Source: Grimontia kaedaensis (lineage in GTDB: Bacteria > Pseudomonadota > Gammaproteobacteria > Enterobacterales > Vibrionaceae). Taken from it: a stretch of 64,000 bases of DNA. The notes beneath the pieces are model-generated. The model worked only from the letters and a program-made list of their open reading frames with translations. It ran no database searches and was not told the origin of the DNA. Shown here one piece after another: positions 8,959 to 16,218 of this stretch (positions are counted from its first letter, which is position 1; each line of letters begins with the position of its first letter). Made by a program: the position numbers and the translations under genes. The stretch is from contig NZ_CP082275.1 in NCBI RefSeq assembly GCF_023746615.1, positions 2,790,001 through 2,854,000 on the forward strand. The letters are read 5' to 3'.

Positions 8959-10170
8959 ATGAATATCTTGCTAGTGGAAGACCATCCCTTCCAACGAGAT
9001 GTGATTGCTGGGCAGTTAATGCAACTCATATCAGGTGACGACTCGCTGATTTTTGCAGAATCCGGAAACGCTGCACTGGAGAAAATATTTCAAGAAAAAC
9101 CTGATCTGATTTTCTGCGACTTAGAACTGCCAGATATGGATGGTATCAAACTCCTAAGCAATGCCGCAGAACGCGGATTTATGGGATGCATAGTCATCAC
9201 GAGTGCCGCCTCGCAGAAGGTATTGGATACCGTTAAAAGCATGTGTGAACACATGAAGCTCAACGTATTGGGCATCCTACCCAAACCAGCCTCTATTCCA
9301 CTGCTGAAGTACTACCTGACGCTCGCGCAAGAACATGACACCGAGTACCCGCAGGATTTACTTCCTCTTTCTGACGACGAAGTACTGGAAGGATGGAAAG
9401 CCAACCTGTTCGAGACCTGGTTCCAACCGATTGTCCGTCTTGATACCGGTGAATGGGTGGCTTGTGAAGCATTGCAGCGAATGAAGCACCCCACAAGAGG
9501 AACGCTGACACCGATATCCTTTCTCCCGCAAATCACTAACCTAAACCTGGAAGCGGAACTCACTTTCTCAGCGATCAATTGCGTTATTGCTAACCAGACG
9601 TATCTGGATGGTCATGCTGTTGGCATTAATGTTTCAGTGACCAACCTCATCAAGCTTAACTTCGTCGATGAAATCATTGAAATGGGTCACCAGTACCCTA
9701 ACCTCAACCAACTGATTTATTTTGAGTTGCATGAACCCGAGGACTTTTCTCAGATTGCTCAATTGCAAGAAGCGGCTTCCCGGCTCCTGCTCAACGGATT
9801 CCGCATCGCGATTGATGATTTTGGTTCTGGCTACAGCACCCTTCAACAGGTGGAATTCCTACCGCTGGATTCTTTGAAAATCGGCCTGAACCTTGTGCTT
9901 CCTATGCTGAGCTCCCGCACGGCTTACGCTTTGGTGGAAGCAAGTACCTTGGTCGCAAATCGTATCGGCGTAGCATCAGTTGCAGAGGGCATTGAGTGCA
10001 TTGAAGTGTGGCACTCGCTTCGCGATATGGGTTGCGACTACGGGCAGGGCTTTTTCATCGCTAGAGCCATGCCTGCTGAGCAACTACACGACTGGCAGAA
10101 CATCTGGGAGTCTGTGCTTGAAAGCCGCACGCTTTGCCCTCCTATCGCACTGAACACTATCGATATCTAA
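8959..10170 (+). CDS. Response regulator with EAL c-di-GMP phosphodiesterase domain (RocR-like)
   Basis: The product has 403 residues. An N-terminal receiver domain (about 1-120) carries the acidic pair Glu7-Asp8, the phosphorylation site Asp54, Thr81 and Lys109. An EAL domain (about 150-395) follows. The residues needed for metal binding and catalysis are all visible: Glu170 of the EAL motif, Asn224, Glu256, Asp286-Asp287 in DDFGSGYSTL, Lys307, Glu343 and Gln363. The usual Asp after Lys-Ile is Gly309. It is therefore probably an active phosphodiesterase that lowers c-di-GMP when phosphorylated, of the same architecture as Pseudomonas RocR and lacking the HTH of VieA. No cognate kinase is adjacent. 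It has its own AGGGGAA ribosome site and its own terminator, and it sits between pflB and pflA. Confidence 0.93.
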   Translation: MNILLVEDHPFQRDVIAGQLMQLISGDDSLIFAESGNAALEKIFQEKPDLIFCDLELPDMDGIKLLSNAAERGFMGCIVITSAASQKVLDTVKSMCEHMKLNVLGILPKPASIPLLKYYLTLAQEHDTEYPQDLLPLSDDEVLEGWKANLFETWFQPIVRLDTGEWVACEALQRMKHPTRGTLTPISFLPQITNLNLEAELTFSAINCVIANQTYLDGHAVGINVSVTNLIKLNFVDEIIEMGHQYPNLNQLIYFELHEPEDFSQIAQLQEAASRLLLNGFRIAIDDFGSGYSTLQQVEFLPLDSLKIGLNLVLPMLSSRTAYALVEASTLVANRIGVASVAEGIECIEVWHSLRDMGCDYGQGFFIARAMPAEQLHDWQNIWESVLESRTLCPPIALNTIDI

Positions 10171-10182
10171 TCCTAGGCCCTG

Positions 10183-10212
10183 AAAAAGGCGCGGTATTCG
10201 CGCCTTTCTCCT
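10183..10212 (+). terminator. Rho-independent terminator after the REC-EAL gene
   Basis: AAAGGCGCG (10185-10193) pairs with CGCGCCTTT (10199-10207) around a five-base loop, followed by a pyrimidine tail. Confidence 0.8.
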
Positions 10213-10324
10213 TTCCTTACAATTTCCCGTCTCATAACACCGTCGCAGGGTCATATTCCTTTAGGTCACCACGTTTCTGTAATAAAATAACACCTTACTT
10301 TTTACAGTAGTTTTGGAGATGCTC

Positions 10325-11065
10325 ATGTCGGTGATTGGCCGTATTCACTCTTTTGAGTCTTGTGGAACCGTTGATGGTCCTGGCATTCGATTTATCGTTT
10401 TCATGCAAGGATGCCTGATGCGCTGCAAATACTGCCACAACCGCGATACGTGGGATCTGGAGGATGGCCGAGAAGTCACCGTCGAAGAAATCATGAAAGA
10501 AGTGGTGACCTACCGTCACTTCATCAACGCCTCCGGTGGCGGTGTGACGGCTTCGGGTGGTGAAGCCATGCTTCAACCTGAATTCGTTCGTGATTTCTTC
10601 CGTGCAGCAAAAGCGGAAGGTATTCATACCTGTCTGGATACCAATGGTTACATCCGCAAGCACACTGACGTGGTTGATGAAGTGTTAGATGCTACCGATC
10701 TGGTGATGCTCGATCTGAAACAAATGAATGATGACATCCACAAAGACCTGATTGGCGTGTCCAACCGTCGTACACTGGATTTCGCACGTTACCTGCACCA
10801 GCGCGGCCAGAAAACCTGGATTCGTTACGTCGTGGTTCCAGGCTACACTGACGATGAAGAATCCGCACACCGCCTGGGTGAGTTCATCAAAGACATGGAT
10901 AACATCGAGAAAGTGGAAATGCTGCCATACCACCAGCTTGGCGCGCACAAATGGGAAGCGCTGGGTTACGAGTATGAACTCAAAGATGTCAGCCCACCGA
11001 AGAAAGAAACCATGGAAGCGCTGAAAGCGATTCTGGAAGGCTACGGCCACAAAGTGGTTTACTAA
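10325..11065 (+). CDS. pflA: Pyruvate formate-lyase activating enzyme (radical SAM)
   Basis: The ATG at 10325, six bases after TTTGGAG, gives 246 residues, the same length as E. coli PflA, and both begin MSVIGRIHSFESCGTVDGPG. The iron-sulfur motif is Cys30-x3-Cys34-x2-Cys37 (CLMRCKYC), which holds a 4Fe-4S cluster and S-adenosylmethionine. The enzyme abstracts a hydrogen from the PflB glycine to form the catalytic radical under anaerobic conditions. Two further in-frame starts lie 6 and 12 bases upstream but would crowd the ribosome site. It is expressed apart from pflB, since a gene and two terminators lie between. Confidence 0.97.
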   Translation: MSVIGRIHSFESCGTVDGPGIRFIVFMQGCLMRCKYCHNRDTWDLEDGREVTVEEIMKEVVTYRHFINASGGGVTASGGEAMLQPEFVRDFFRAAKAEGIHTCLDTNGYIRKHTDVVDEVLDATDLVMLDLKQMNDDIHKDLIGVSNRRTLDFARYLHQRGQKTWIRYVVVPGYTDDEESAHRLGEFIKDMDNIEKVEMLPYHQLGAHKWEALGYEYELKDVSPPKKETMEALKAILEGYGHKVVY

Positions 11066-11086
11066 ACTCGAACGGATTTAACGAAG

Positions 11087-11108
11087 ACCGGCCTCGCGCC
11101 GGTTTTTC
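11087..11108 (+). terminator. Rho-independent terminator after pflA
   Basis: ACCGGC (11087-11092) pairs with GCCGGT (11098-11103), followed by a T-rich tail. It lies between convergent genes. Confidence 0.8.
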
Positions 11109-11139
11109 TTTAACCACCAAAGGTCAACAGTCCCTAGTG

Positions 11140-11787
11140 TCATCTATCAGGCGACAAGTATTCTCTGTCGTAGAAGGTTCTCAGCCAATGCGGGCGATAC
11201 ACTGCCAGTAAGGTCACCGCCATGCCGTTGAGCAGCCCTTCGGGGAACCAGATCAGCAGTGCCAGCGTCAGGTAATTATCGAGAATCGTATCCCAGCCAT
11301 GAAGGCCAGACACCCAGTAACCTGTCGACACCGTGCAAAGGTGGAACACTATGGTAAAGGCCGCATTGAGAAAACCGGCGATGAAGATATAGATGAATAG
11401 GTGATGACTGAGATAGCGGTAGGAAAGCAGGAAAATTGCATAGCTGACCACAGCTGGAAGCACCGCCGTGGTGAACGCATATAGCCCAACATCAGCAAAT
11501 GGCAGCAGGCCAAATCCCACCATTAGAGTCAAAGGAATCACTGAAATCCAAATAGCGATTCTCGGGCCGTGACACAGCGTGAGCACTGTCATTCCCAGAA
11601 AGTGGATATCCAACCCTTCGCTGATCCCTGCCTTCAATGCCCACAAACAAAAGAGAATGATCCCGCTGGCAAATACTAAGTGCTGGTAGTCCTTTTCCGT
11701 GCGCATTTTTTGCCAACCAAGCGGCGACCGGCATAGCCAAAGCGACACCAGAAAAAACGTCCAACCAAACACCTGCCAATAAATCAT
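11140..11787 (-). CDS. CbiM-like integral membrane protein (COG3235 type)
   Basis: The start ATG at 11787 is chosen because GGAG lies five bases upstream; the product has 215 residues, with MIYWQVFGW at its start. Six or so hydrophobic segments make it a membrane protein. The features SEGLDIHFLGMT, resembling the metal-binding N-terminal loop of CbiM/NikM-type energy-coupling factor components, and the closing EGLLNGM segment suggest an ECF-type permease of the COG3235 group. Such proteins are linked to uptake of cobalt, nickel or vitamins, but no ATPase or T component lies nearby, so the substrate is open. It converges on pflA. Confidence 0.65.
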   Translation of the reverse strand: MIYWQVFGWTFFLVSLWLCRSPLGWQKMRTEKDYQHLVFASGIILFCLWALKAGISEGLDIHFLGMTVLTLCHGPRIAIWISVIPLTLMVGFGLLPFADVGLYAFTTAVLPAVVSYAIFLLSYRYLSHHLFIYIFIAGFLNAAFTIVFHLCTVSTGYWVSGLHGWDTILDNYLTLALLIWFPEGLLNGMAVTLLAVYRPHWLRTFYDREYLSPDR

Positions 11788-11991
11788 CCTTGCTCCGTTA
11801 TCCTTGGGCCTTGAGCTACAAAAATGGTGCAATTTTCAAGTTAAAAAAGCGTAACTAACCTGTATTCAGATCAAAAAAGTAGCCTGCTCCAACTGTTAAT
11901 CTGTGGCACATGGATTGCCAAACTAGCTCGCTTCAAATCAAAACTAAGAGGCTGTTTGGACTAAGAATTTTTATCTTTCGAGGCCACTATT

Positions 11992-12498
11992 ATGGAAATG
12001 ACACACGCTCAACGTCTTATCCTATCTAATCAATACACGCTAATGTCCCAACTTGATCCACAAAATGCAGAAAAATATCGTCGTCTACAAACTATTGTAG
12101 AGCGCGGATATGCCCTGCAAATGCGTGAATTGGATAAAGACTTTGGCGACATGTCAGAAGAACTGTGCCGCCAGGTAGTTGATATCATGGAGATGCACCA
12201 CGCACTTCAGGAATCTTACCGCATGTTGGAAGACGGCACCCGTTGCGAATGTGATGTGGATGCACGCCGCCTTCAGTTCTGGGGCTTTGATGCCGCGACT
12301 GAAGCACATCTGGTGGACTATGTACGTTTCCTGACCGATGTGGAAGGTTTGCACCCACAATTCGACAAAGGCTCACACCATTTCAACAGCCAAACGCCAA
12401 TGCTGGCAAAATACCAGCGCATGCTGCAGGTATGGCGCAATTGCCCTCGTCAGTACCACCTGTGTGGTAACGAGCTTTGCCAGATCGTGGGCGCATAA
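11992..12498 (+). CDS. yfbU: YfbU family protein
   Basis: The product has 168 residues and begins MEMTHAQRLILSNQY, almost identical to E. coli YfbU (164 residues). The conserved block RRLQTIVERGYALQMREL and the later GFDAATEAH and KYQRMLQVW segments also match. The protein is all-helical and cytosolic; in E. coli its overproduction has been tied to a cell-death phenotype, and its normal role is unknown. In E. coli it lies next to yfbV-ackA-pta; here those genes are about 21 kb away. A strong terminator follows. Confidence 0.93.
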   Translation: MEMTHAQRLILSNQYTLMSQLDPQNAEKYRRLQTIVERGYALQMRELDKDFGDMSEELCRQVVDIMEMHHALQESYRMLEDGTRCECDVDARRLQFWGFDAATEAHLVDYVRFLTDVEGLHPQFDKGSHHFNSQTPMLAKYQRMLQVWRNCPRQYHLCGNELCQIVGA

Positions 12499-12516
12499 GC
12501 TCCAAAAATCCCAATC

Positions 12517-12544
12517 AAAAGCCGCTGTTTTTAGCGGCTTTTTT
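12517..12544 (+). terminator. Rho-independent terminator after yfbU
   Basis: AAAAGCCGCT (12517-12526) pairs with AGCGGCTT (12533-12540) and is followed by a run of T. Confidence 0.92.
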
Positions 12545-13157
12545 GCATTTAAATTCCACTCATAACCTACTGTTTAAATTAAATTTATCTCACATCACCT
12601 GGATGAGAGGATTGATAAACAATTTTGATTGTCAGTGACAAATTAATTTATTTGCGCCCAAGCTAAAACGGTTGTCTAATCGCCACGCACCCAACCGGTT
12701 TTGATGATGCCGTCGAGGTGTATACGGGCTAGGTCGAGCAACTCGAGATTGATTGCAATGTGCTGGAACAACCTCAAGTTGCAGTTTCCACGCAGACCAG
12801 CCGTTTTCTCTGTCATACCGTGCAGCAGTAAGCACGCCCTTTTTAGGAATGGCAATGAAATCTATCGCAAACCACGCTGTTCAGGCAGAAGGCCCGAGTA
12901 CTCTTTGCGACACCGCAGCTAACATCCACCCGCAAAACAAACCCCAGAGCCTGTCGACTCATGTACGCAGGAAGCGGGCATCGTTAAAGCGAACACGCAG
13001 CGCAGAAACTGTGCTTTTCGAACTGTCGCTTCAGATGCCTGAGTAAGGTCTGCCAGCGTTACCCATTATTTTTATCTGGTACACAGCACCGGTGACGGCC
13101 ACCTATTATCTGCCGTCAGCGGCGTTTCCTGTACCCAATCACCACTGAGGAACGAAC
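12545..13157 (+). other. Long intergenic region / speA leader
   Basis: About 610 bases separate the yfbU terminator from speA. It holds the candidate short leader frame at 12855-13046 and, just before speA, an inverted repeat GACGGC (13094-13099) / GCCGTC (13112-13117). Nothing else is recognised. Its length and position fit a regulated 5' leader for the arginine decarboxylase gene. Confidence 0.4.
12855..13046 (+). CDS. Possible small leader ORF upstream of speA, Arg/Lys-rich
   Basis: An ATG at 12855, six bases after AGGA, opens a frame of 63 codons ending 111 bases before speA. Its second half contains a basic cluster, HVRRKRASLKRTRS, with six arginines in fourteen residues. No homologue is recognised. 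It could be a leader peptide whose translation senses arginine or polyamines, or a chance frame. In E. coli a small protein gene (yqgB) also lies just upstream of speA, but I see no sequence resemblance. Confidence 0.25.
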   Translation: MKSIANHAVQAEGPSTLCDTAANIHPQNKPQSLSTHVRRKRASLKRTRSAETVLFELSLQMPE

Positions 13158-15077
13158 ATGAGTGATTGGTCTATCAATGACGCCCGCGATGTCTACAACA
13201 CGCCTTACTGGGGTCAGTGTTACTTCGATATTAATTCTCAAGGCGAGGTGATTGCCCGTCCGGATACCCAACAACCGGACAACAACATCGCGCTTTCAAC
13301 GCTGGCTGATGAACTGATTGCCAAAGGCGCTTCCCTGCCTGTGCTGGTGCGTTTCCCAGAGATCCTGCACCACCGCGTAGACAGCCTTTGCACCCACTTC
13401 AACGATGCCATTGCTGACTACGGCTATGAAGGCGAATACCTGCTGGTTTACCCGATTAAAGTGAACCAGCAAAAAGAAGTGGTTGGCGAAATCCTGAAAA
13501 GCCAATACGCCAGCCAGGAACGTCAGCTGGGTCTGGAAGCAGGCAGCAAGCCAGAGCTGATGGCTGTGCTGGCCATGGCGCGCCAAGCAAGCTCTGTGAT
13601 CGTATGTAACGGCTACAAAGACCGCGAATACATCCGTCTTGCATTGATTGGCGAAAAGCTGGGACACGAAGTCTATATCGTGCTCGAGAAACTCTCTGAG
13701 CTCGACACAGTGCTGGCAGAAGCAAAAGCGCTGGGCGTGACACCGCGTTTGGGTCTGCGTGCGCGTTTGGCGTCTCAAGGCAAAGGTAAATGGCAGGCAA
13801 GCGGTGGCGAGAAGTCGAAATTCGGTCTGTCTGCATCTCAGGTAATGACGGTAATGAACCGCCTACGTGAGCTGGACATGCTGGATACGTTGCAACTGCT
13901 GCACTTCCATCTGGGTTCGCAAATCGCCAACATCCGCGACGTACGCTCGGGTGTGAACGAAGCGGCGCGTGTATTTGCCGAGCTCTACCAAATGGGCGCT
14001 GGCATCACCACGCTGGACGTGGGCGGCGGTCTGGCAATCGACTACGAAGGTACGCGCAGCCAAAGCAGTTGTTCTATGAACTACAGCCAGCGCGAATACG
14101 CCAACAATGTGGTGTTCACCATTGGTGATGTGTGTAAGGCATTCGATATCAAGATGCCGCGCATTATCTCTGAGTCAGGCCGTAACCTGACCGCGCACCA
14201 CGCCGTGCTGATCACTGACGTAATGGGCGTTGAAAGCTACCAGCGTGAAGAAGTGTTTGCGCCTGCAGAAGATGCATCGCAGATCCTTCATAACATGTGG
14301 CGTTCATTCAAAGACCTGAGCCAGTCGACGGACCAGCGTTCTTTGGTAGAGATTTACCACGATAACCAGAACGATCTGGCGGAAGTACACATGCAGTTCG
14401 CGATGGGCTTGGTGAACTTCGCCGAGCGCGCTTGGGCAGAACAAATCAGCCTGCGTATTTGTTACGGGCTGTCTTGCAAGATGTCCCAGAAAAACCGCGC
14501 ACACCGCCCGGTACTGGATGAGCTGAACAGCCGCTTGGCAGACAAGTTCTTCGTGAACTTCTCCCTGTTCCAATCACTGCCGGACGCATGGGGTATTGAG
14601 CAGGTGTTCCCTATCCTGCCGCTGTCGAAGCTGGATAAAGAGCCGGAAAGCCGCGCAGTGCTGCTGGATATTACCTGTGACTCTGACGGTGCGGTTGAGC
14701 AATACGTCGAAGGCCAAGGCATTGAAAGCACGTTGGCTGTACCAACGTGGAGCGATGAATCGCCATACCGCATCGGCTTCTTCCTTGTGGGTGCGTATCA
14801 GGAAATTCTGGGCGACATGCACAACCTGTTCGGTGATACCGATTCTGCCGTTGTTCGCTGCAATAAAGATGGCGGCTACGAGATTGAATCTATCCACCAC
14901 GGCGACACCGTGGGTGATGTGCTGCGTTACGTGCATCTGGAAGCAGAAGAGTTCCTGAGCCAGTACGAAGAAATGGTGAAAACCCTGCCAGAGCAGGAGC
15001 AAGACGCGATTCTGTCTGAGCTTTCTGAGGGTCTGAAAGGCTACACCTACCTCGAAGACATTCACCACAACCGTTAA
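13158..15077 (+). CDS. speA: Biosynthetic arginine decarboxylase
   Basis: SpeA decarboxylates arginine to agmatine with pyridoxal phosphate, the first step of the agmatine route to putrescine. The product has 639 residues, within the usual range of about 630-660. The PLP-binding lysine is Lys101 in LLVYPIKVNQQ. The glycine-rich phosphate site (LDVGGGLAIDYEG) and the C-terminal substrate motif CDSDG are present. The ATG follows AGGAACG. speB follows 50 bases downstream, so the two steps are encoded together, with a terminator-like hairpin between them. Confidence 0.97.
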   Translation: MSDWSINDARDVYNTPYWGQCYFDINSQGEVIARPDTQQPDNNIALSTLADELIAKGASLPVLVRFPEILHHRVDSLCTHFNDAIADYGYEGEYLLVYPIKVNQQKEVVGEILKSQYASQERQLGLEAGSKPELMAVLAMARQASSVIVCNGYKDREYIRLALIGEKLGHEVYIVLEKLSELDTVLAEAKALGVTPRLGLRARLASQGKGKWQASGGEKSKFGLSASQVMTVMNRLRELDMLDTLQLLHFHLGSQIANIRDVRSGVNEAARVFAELYQMGAGITTLDVGGGLAIDYEGTRSQSSCSMNYSQREYANNVVFTIGDVCKAFDIKMPRIISESGRNLTAHHAVLITDVMGVESYQREEVFAPAEDASQILHNMWRSFKDLSQSTDQRSLVEIYHDNQNDLAEVHMQFAMGLVNFAERAWAEQISLRICYGLSCKMSQKNRAHRPVLDELNSRLADKFFVNFSLFQSLPDAWGIEQVFPILPLSKLDKEPESRAVLLDITCDSDGAVEQYVEGQGIESTLAVPTWSDESPYRIGFFLVGAYQEILGDMHNLFGDTDSAVVRCNKDGGYEIESIHHGDTVGDVLRYVHLEAEEFLSQYEEMVKTLPEQEQDAILSELSEGLKGYTYLEDIHHNR

Positions 15078-15084
15078 TGATTTC

Positions 15085-15115
15085 GGCTGCCTGCATCGCG
15101 GGCAGCCCCTTTTTC
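15085..15115 (+). terminator. Terminator-like hairpin between speA and speB
   Basis: GGCTGCC (15085-15091) pairs with GGCAGCC (15101-15107), followed by CC and five T. It fills the short gap between speA and speB and may act as a partial terminator that lowers speB expression. Confidence 0.7.
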
Positions 15116-15127
15116 AAGGATTTATCA

Positions 15128-16081
15128 ATGGCAACATTGGCCAACTACCCAGACTACTCCCTGTACGCCAACGCGTTCGGTTTCCTGCGCCAACCACTGG
15201 TTTTTAACCCACAAGGTTGCGACGCTGACGTGGTGATCACAGGTGTTCCTTTTGATATGGCAACCACGGGCCGTTCTGGCGCACGCATGGGCCCTGGCGC
15301 GATTCGTCAGGCATCCACCAATCTGGCGTGGGAAAGCAAAAAATGGCCTTGGGATTTCTCCCTGACCAAAGAAATCAAAATCGCTGACTGCGGTGATTTG
15401 GTGTTTGATTGTGGCGATGCACGCAACATGAGTGAACGTCTGGAAGCGCACGCCACCAGCCTGCTGGCAGAAGGCAAAACCCTGCTGACGTTTGGCGGCG
15501 ACCACTTCGTGACCCTGCCACTGCTGCGCGCCCACGCAAAGCAGTTCGGTGAAATGGCACTGGTTCACTTTGATGCCCACACCGACACCTACGATCAAGG
15601 CAGCGAGTTCGACCACGGTACCATGTTCTACACCGCGCCCAAAGAAGGTCTGATTGACCCGCATGCATCTATCCAGATCGGCATCCGTACTGAGCATAGC
15701 GATGAGCTGGGCTTCCGGGTGGTAGATGCCGCAACGGCGAATGATTGGTCTGTTGAAAAAATCGTTGAAGCGATTAAAACCCGCGTTGGCGACCGTCCGG
15801 TTTACCTGACCTTCGACATCGACTGTCTGGATCCAGCTTACGCGCCGGGCACAGGCACTCCTATTTGCGGCGGCCTAAGCACTGACAAGATCCTGAAAGT
15901 GATTCGTTCACTGCAAGGCATCAACCTGATTGGTATGGATGTGGTAGAAGTGGCGCCCGCCTACGACCATGCAGACCTGACCTCTCTGGCGGCTGCAACT
16001 ATTGCGACCGACCTGCTGTATGTTTGGGCGGCGAACCAGAAGCATTGCCAGTCAAATATATTATCGACATCTCAGCCCTAG
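15128..16081 (+). CDS. speB: Agmatinase
   Basis: SpeB hydrolyses agmatine to putrescine and urea. The ATG at 15128 follows AAGGA and gives 317 residues; the E. coli enzyme has 306. The binuclear manganese motifs of the ureohydrolase family are clear: GGDHF, FDAHTDTY and TFDIDCLDPAYAPGTGTP. The segment VDAHTD-like loop and the EFDHGTMFYTAPKEG block match E. coli SpeB closely. An in-frame ATG overlapping the speA stop at 15077 would add 17 residues absent from homologues, so it is not chosen. It works with SpeA in one short pathway. Confidence 0.96.
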   Translation: MATLANYPDYSLYANAFGFLRQPLVFNPQGCDADVVITGVPFDMATTGRSGARMGPGAIRQASTNLAWESKKWPWDFSLTKEIKIADCGDLVFDCGDARNMSERLEAHATSLLAEGKTLLTFGGDHFVTLPLLRAHAKQFGEMALVHFDAHTDTYDQGSEFDHGTMFYTAPKEGLIDPHASIQIGIRTEHSDELGFRVVDAATANDWSVEKIVEAIKTRVGDRPVYLTFDIDCLDPAYAPGTGTPICGGLSTDKILKVIRSLQGINLIGMDVVEVAPAYDHADLTSLAAATIATDLLYVWAANQKHCQSNILSTSQP

Positions 16082-16124
16082 TCCAACTGTTTGAACCAAG
16101 TTTTTGTTGGCTTGAAGGGGCTCT

Positions 16125-16205
16125 ATGAACGAGACACATGTGAGCTCCAATTACCCCTTTGTTGCATTCATCGACCAACACTCTAGAACTATACCTCTCT
16201 TCTAA
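16125..16205 (+). CDS. Possible 26-residue small ORF
   Basis: An ATG at 16125 lies four bases after AAGGGG and opens 26 codons (MNETHVSSNYPFVAFIDQHS and six more residues). It falls in the gap between convergent speB and the lipoprotein gene. The ribosome site is good, but there is no other support and it may be a chance frame. Confidence 0.2.
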   Translation: MNETHVSSNYPFVAFIDQHSRTIPLF

Positions 16206-16218
16206 AATGGGACATTTA

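Noticed and set aside
12632..12835. Minus-strand frame in the yfbU-speA gap
   Set aside because: No start context and no protein features. The plus-strand frame closer to speA has a better ribosome site.
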